A stretch of 9,737 bases of DNA from Methanobacterium sp. (GTDB lineage: Archaea > Methanobacteriota > Methanobacteria > Methanobacteriales > Methanobacteriaceae): the NCBI GenBank assembly GCA_015661405.1, contig JACWMK010000070.1:1-9737 (forward strand), in the 5' to 3' direction. A program made the position numbers and the translations under genes. The notes beneath the pieces are model-generated. The model ran no database searches. It had not been told where the DNA came from and saw nothing but the letters and a program-made list of their open reading frames with translations. This document shows, one piece after another, positions 6,534 through 9,737 of the stretch. Numbering within the stretch: the stretch's first letter is position 1; each line of letters opens with the position of its first letter.

Positions 6534-6651
6534 GGAATACCAAAATGAAAACTTAGCTGGAAAAAAAATCTTTATTGATGTATTAAGCTTTAAAAAAATA
6601 TGTGAAAAAATAAATCTGAACGAAATATATGAACTCATTGGGGGGAATTAA
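6532..6651 (+). CDS. Uncharacterised 39-residue protein encoded directly upstream of kdpA
   Basis: The reading frame begins at TTG 6532, seven bases after a perfect AGGAGGT (6518-6524). An in-frame stop at 6517 excludes a longer form and there is no in-frame ATG. It encodes 39 residues starting (M)EYQNENLAGKKIFIDVL and ending with IYELIGGN; charged, probably helical from about residue 19, with one Cys and no membrane helix. It therefore is not KdpF, the hydrophobic roughly 30-residue peptide that precedes kdpA in many bacteria. The TAA at 6649-6651 ends one base before the kdpA ATG, and its Gly-Gly codons supply the kdpA ribosome-binding site, so translation of the two is likely coupled. The function may be regulatory (leader) or structural (small pump subunit). 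I do not recognise the family. The strong ribosome-binding site is the main evidence that it is translated. Confidence 0.5.
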   Translation: MEYQNENLAGKKIFIDVLSFKKICEKINLNEIYELIGGN

Positions 6652-6655
6652 TATG
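6640..6655 (+). promoter_or_regulatory. kdpA ribosome-binding site inside the upstream ORF
   Basis: GGGGGG (6640-6645) followed by AATTAAT precedes the ATG at 6653 with a seven-base spacer. This decides the kdpA start: an in-frame ATG at 6629 lies upstream of the G run and would add eight atypical residues. The G run is also the best partner of the C8 tract at 6471-6478. Confidence 0.6.
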
Positions 6656-8356
6656 GGAATTTTAGATATAATTTTCATTTTAATACTTTTCATAGTCGTC
6701 GTAGCACTGGCAATACCCCTCGGTAAATACATGTCCCGAGTGTTCACTGGACAAAGAACATTCATGACACCTATAATGGAGCCAGTAGAGCGGTTCATAT
6801 ACCGTTTAATCGGCACTGATGAAACTAAGGAAATGAATTGGAAGCAGTACGCTTACGCTTTGATTGTATTAAATATCATCGGCATAGTATTTCTTTTTGT
6901 ATTACAACTTATACAAGGCTATTTACCACTTAACCCGGAAGGATTTTCAGGTGTAAGTTGGGATTCAGCACTCAACACTGCTATATCATTCGTCACTAAC
7001 ACTAACTGGCAAGGTTATGCTGGCGAAACTACTATGAGTTACCTTACTCAAATGACAGGTCTAGCAGTGCAAAACTTCTTATCAGCAGCCATAGGTATCG
7101 CTGCATTACTTGTTCTAATTAGAGGATTCACCCGAAAAAATACTGATAAAATCGGGAATTTCTGGATAGACATTACCCGCGCATCATTATACGTATTACT
7201 ACCTATTGCTGTGATATTAGCCATATTATTGGCATCACAAGGTGTGGTTCAAACATTCAGTCCATATGTAACAGCACATACACTTGAAGGGGTTAATCAA
7301 ACCATAGCTGTGGGGCCTGTGGCATCACAAGAAGCCATTAAAATGATTGGTTCAAATGGGGGAGGATTCTTCAATGCAAACTCTGCTCATCCCTTCGAAA
7401 ACCCTAATGCCATAACTGATATTCTAGAAATCATGGCTATACTGCTGATACCGATAAGTCTTGTATTTACATTCGGTTACCTTATCAAAAATTTCAAACA
7501 AGGATTAGCCATATTCGCCGCCATGACAATATTATTCACAATTGGAATGGGAATAGCCATTTACACTGAAAGCCAACCGAACCCGATACTAGAAAAAATG
7601 GGCGTTACTGGAAGTAATCTTGAAGGTAAAGAAGTGAGATTTGGAGTTACTCAATCAGTACTATGGGGTGTAGCCACTACAGACGTGTCAAACGGTGGAG
7701 TAAATTCCATGCACGATAGCGTAATGCCACTAACTGGACTAGTGTATATGTTCAACATGTGTACAGGCGAAGTCATATATGGTGGATTGGGTGTGGGTTT
7801 GATAGGCATGTTGTTCTATGTTATTCTATCCATGTTCGTAGCTGGACTAATGATAGGGAGAACACCGGAATTCCTTGGTAAAAAATTAGGCCCACCAGAA
7901 ATGGGATTATCAGTTATACCCATCGTATTACCCCATGTGGCAATATTAACTCTTTCCGCCATCGCCATATCTACAACAGTTGGATTATCTAGTTTGGCTA
8001 ACCCCTCATCTCACGGGCTTTCCGAAATTTTATACGCCTACCTATCCACAATCGGAAATAATGGTTCAGCATTTGCAGGTTTAAGCGCCAATACATTATT
8101 CTACAACTTAACTGGCGGATTAGCTATGCTTATAGGTAGATTTGCCACTATAATTCCGGCAATTGCATTAGCTGGATTATTAGCTCAGAAAGGAAAAGTA
8201 CAAATGACCTCCGCCTCATTCCCTACCACGGGACCGTTATTCGTACTAATAGTGGTGGCTGTAGTGATTTTACTAGGTGCACTAACGTTCTTCCCAGTAT
8301 TCACTCTCGGACCAATCCTGGATCATCTATTCCTGTATGGAGGACACATAACATAA
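6653..8356 (+). CDS. kdpA: Potassium-transporting ATPase, K+-binding subunit KdpA
   Basis: KdpA is the channel-like membrane subunit of the KdpFABC pump, which imports K+ with high affinity when external K+ is scarce. The 567-residue protein matches the usual length (557 in E. coli) and has about ten hydrophobic helices, starting with the signal-anchor-like first helix (2-23). The four selectivity-filter regions of this superfamily-of-K+-transporters protein are recognisable: TNTNWQ (115-120), IGSNGGGFF (232-240), SNGGVN (346-351) and GNNGSAFAG (468-476). Other conserved blocks are NANSAHPFENP (241-251), TGEVIYGGLG (371-380) and GRTPEFLGKK (402-411). Filter three differs from the E. coli CGA-type sequence as I recall it, with SNGG. 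It follows the 39-codon ORF by one base and precedes kdpB by 23 bases. Phenylalanine codons are mostly TTC and the gene is visibly more C-rich than the genes at 142-5615. Identity is very secure. Confidence 0.97.
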   Translation: MGILDIIFILILFIVVVALAIPLGKYMSRVFTGQRTFMTPIMEPVERFIYRLIGTDETKEMNWKQYAYALIVLNIIGIVFLFVLQLIQGYLPLNPEGFSGVSWDSALNTAISFVTNTNWQGYAGETTMSYLTQMTGLAVQNFLSAAIGIAALLVLIRGFTRKNTDKIGNFWIDITRASLYVLLPIAVILAILLASQGVVQTFSPYVTAHTLEGVNQTIAVGPVASQEAIKMIGSNGGGFFNANSAHPFENPNAITDILEIMAILLIPISLVFTFGYLIKNFKQGLAIFAAMTILFTIGMGIAIYTESQPNPILEKMGVTGSNLEGKEVRFGVTQSVLWGVATTDVSNGGVNSMHDSVMPLTGLVYMFNMCTGEVIYGGLGVGLIGMLFYVILSMFVAGLMIGRTPEFLGKKLGPPEMGLSVIPIVLPHVAILTLSAIAISTTVGLSSLANPSSHGLSEILYAYLSTIGNNGSAFAGLSANTLFYNLTGGLAMLIGRFATIIPAIALAGLLAQKGKVQMTSASFPTTGPLFVLIVVAVVILLGALTFFPVFTLGPILDHLFLYGGHIT

Positions 8357-8379
8357 GTTTTATAGGAGGTGGATAAAGC

Positions 8380-9737
8380 ATGAAAATCGAAACAAGCATA
8401 TTCCAAAGGAAAATTATAATAAACTCCTTAAAAGGATCAATCACCAGATTAAATCCCATAAAGCTTATCAGAAACCCTGTAATGTTCATAGTAGAAATAG
8501 GTGCTCTAATAACAACTATCCTTACTATTATTAACATTCATTCAGGTGTAAGCTACATATTCGACTTACAAATTACAATATGGTTATGGTTCACAGTTAT
8601 ATTCGCTAATTTCGCGGAGGCTATAGCTGAAAGTCAGGGCAAAGCCCGCGCAGAATCACTTAAACGCACCAGGGCGGAAGCACCGGCTAATATAATTTTA
8701 AAGGATGGAAGCATAGAAAATGTTTCAGCACTCACCCTGCAAAGAAATGATTGTGTATTAATTAAAGAGAATGAAATCATACCAAGTGATGGGGATATAA
8801 TAGAAGGAACAGCATTAGTTGATGAATCAGCCATCACAGGCGAGTCAGCACCCGTGATAAGAGAATCCGGTGGAGATAAAAGTGGAGTAACCGGTGGTAC
8901 AAAATTACTTTCAGGTACAGTCAAAGTAAGGATAAGTGTAAATCCTGGTGAAACTTTCCTCGACGACATGATAAACATGGTTGAAAGCGCCAAAAGACAG
9001 AAAACACCTAACGAGAAAGCTCTTGAAATACTACTCTATGGTTTAACTATAATATTCCTAACCGTAGTCATAACTATATCAGCATTTTCAGATTACATGG
9101 GAATAACCATATCACTAGCCATTTTAATATCTCTCCTAGTATGTCTAATGCCCACCACTATCGGAGCGCTTCTACCCGCCATTGGTATTGCTGGTATGGA
9201 CAGATTACTACAACACAATGTCATAGCCTTAAGTGGAAGGGCTGTAGAAGCAGCAGGGGATGTTAGTGTAGTTTTATTAGATAAAACCGGCACTATTACC
9301 TTAGGAAACAGGATGGCTACAGAATTCATTCCTGCAGAAGGTGTAGACGCTAAAGAATTGATTGAAGCTTCTTTAATGGCATCCTTAGCTGATGAAACTC
9401 CTGAAGGGCGTAGTATAGTTAAATTAGGTAAAAAAGAGTTGAATGTACAGGGCAGAGATATACATCCTTCGAAAGAATCCGTATTTGTTCCTTTCACACC
9501 GGAGACTTGTATGAGTGGAGTTGACGTGGGCCATGAACAAATAAGGAAAGGAGCAACCAATGCCATAGAAAAATATATTGAAAGTAACGGTGGAAGTGTA
9601 CCTGCAGAAATAAGGAGTATTGTTGATGAGATAGCTGTTAAAGGAGATACACCCCTGGTTGTTGCGTCTAATACTCAAGTATTAGGAGTTATAAGATTAA
9701 AAGATATTGTAAAGCAAGGTATTAAGAAGAGATTACT
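8380..9737 (+). CDS. kdpB: Potassium-transporting P-type ATPase subunit KdpB (partial, 3' end missing)
   Basis: KdpB is the P-type ATPase subunit that hydrolyses ATP to drive K+ uptake through KdpA. The ATG at 8380 follows AGGAGGTGG by seven bases. 452 codons are present without a stop; the family is about 680 residues, so roughly the last third lies beyond the window. In order: two membrane helices (about 33-52 and 62-80), actuator domain with TGES (153-156; the Ser corresponds to E. coli Ser162, whose phosphorylation inhibits the pump), the segment VESAKRQKTPNE (201-212), two further helices with CLMPTTIGALLPAIGIAGM (255-273, the intramembrane Pro motif), and the phosphorylation site DKTGTITLGNR (301-311; D301 accepts phosphate). 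The nucleotide-binding domain begins with SLADETPEGRS (335-345) and contains FVPFTPETCMSG (369-380) and RKGA (389-392). Cys377 replaces the Arg I remember at this place in E. coli; otherwise intact. kdpC is expected downstream. Confidence 0.97.
   Translation, partial: MKIETSIFQRKIIINSLKGSITRLNPIKLIRNPVMFIVEIGALITTILTIINIHSGVSYIFDLQITIWLWFTVIFANFAEAIAESQGKARAESLKRTRAEAPANIILKDGSIENVSALTLQRNDCVLIKENEIIPSDGDIIEGTALVDESAITGESAPVIRESGGDKSGVTGGTKLLSGTVKVRISVNPGETFLDDMINMVESAKRQKTPNEKALEILLYGLTIIFLTVVITISAFSDYMGITISLAILISLLVCLMPTTIGALLPAIGIAGMDRLLQHNVIALSGRAVEAAGDVSVVLLDKTGTITLGNRMATEFIPAEGVDAKELIEASLMASLADETPEGRSIVKLGKKELNVQGRDIHPSKESVFVPFTPETCMSGVDVGHEQIRKGATNAIEKYIESNGGSVPAEIRSIVDEIAVKGDTPLVVASNTQVLGVIRLKDIVKQGIKKRL

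Noticed and set aside
6629..6652. Upstream in-frame ATG for kdpA, giving an extra MNSLGGIN segment
   Set aside because: It lacks a ribosome-binding site, while the G6 run lies seven bases before the ATG at 6653, and KdpA proteins normally begin right at the first membrane helix.

Overview
The window looks like chromosomal DNA from an AT-rich euryarchaeal methanogen, most likely of the order Methanobacteriales (a Methanosphaera- or Methanobrevibacter-like genome). The grounds are an archaeal gene set (KEOPS Cgi121, archaeal-type tRNA G10 methyltransferase, geranylgeranyl-reductase family flavoprotein, methanogen-type citramalate synthase), TATA-box promoters, GGAGGTGA-type ribosome-binding sites, oligo-T terminators and long AT-rich intergenic stretches. 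The genus is inferred from style only.

Layout. Positions 1-141 hold a promoter for a lone plus-strand gene (142-1125) encoding a short DegT/DnrJ-type PLP protein of unknown substrate. It converges on a minus-strand block across a bidirectional oligo-T/oligo-A terminator. The minus-strand block, read from right to left, is a geranylgeranyl-reductase family flavoprotein (5615-4428), overlapping by 10 nt a THUMP tRNA (guanine-N2) methyltransferase (4437-3388), then 42 nt later a citramalate synthase of the LeuA family (3345-1843), then, after an oligo-T stretch and its own TATA box, KEOPS subunit Cgi121 (1734-1210). The first three are probably one transcript. Its gene products belong to lipid, tRNA and isoleucine metabolism, with no shared pathway.

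Positions 5616-6531 are about 0.9 kb without a recognisable gene, between the divergent flavoprotein operon and a plus-strand kdp operon. Two strong ribosome-binding sites there lead into ORFs of only two and five codons. There is also a compact promoter-like element (GC hairpin, TATA box, inverted repeat at 6153-6190) and a likely structured leader. The leader holds a 22-codon ORF flanked by two copies of a 9-bp palindrome, a C8 tract and a duplicated Shine-Dalgarno segment.

The right end is the kdp operon: an unrecognised 39-codon ORF with a TTG start (6532-6651) that stops one base before kdpA (6653-8356, complete), then kdpB (8380 onward), which runs off the window after 452 codons. KdpA and KdpB form the channel-like and P-type ATPase subunits of a high-affinity K+ pump.

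I see no wholly new multi-gene system. The most original signal is the kdp leader: the ribosome-binding site of kdpA is a G6 run inside the 39-codon ORF, and it can pair with the upstream C8 tract. This suggests that translation of the small ORF controls kdpA translation.
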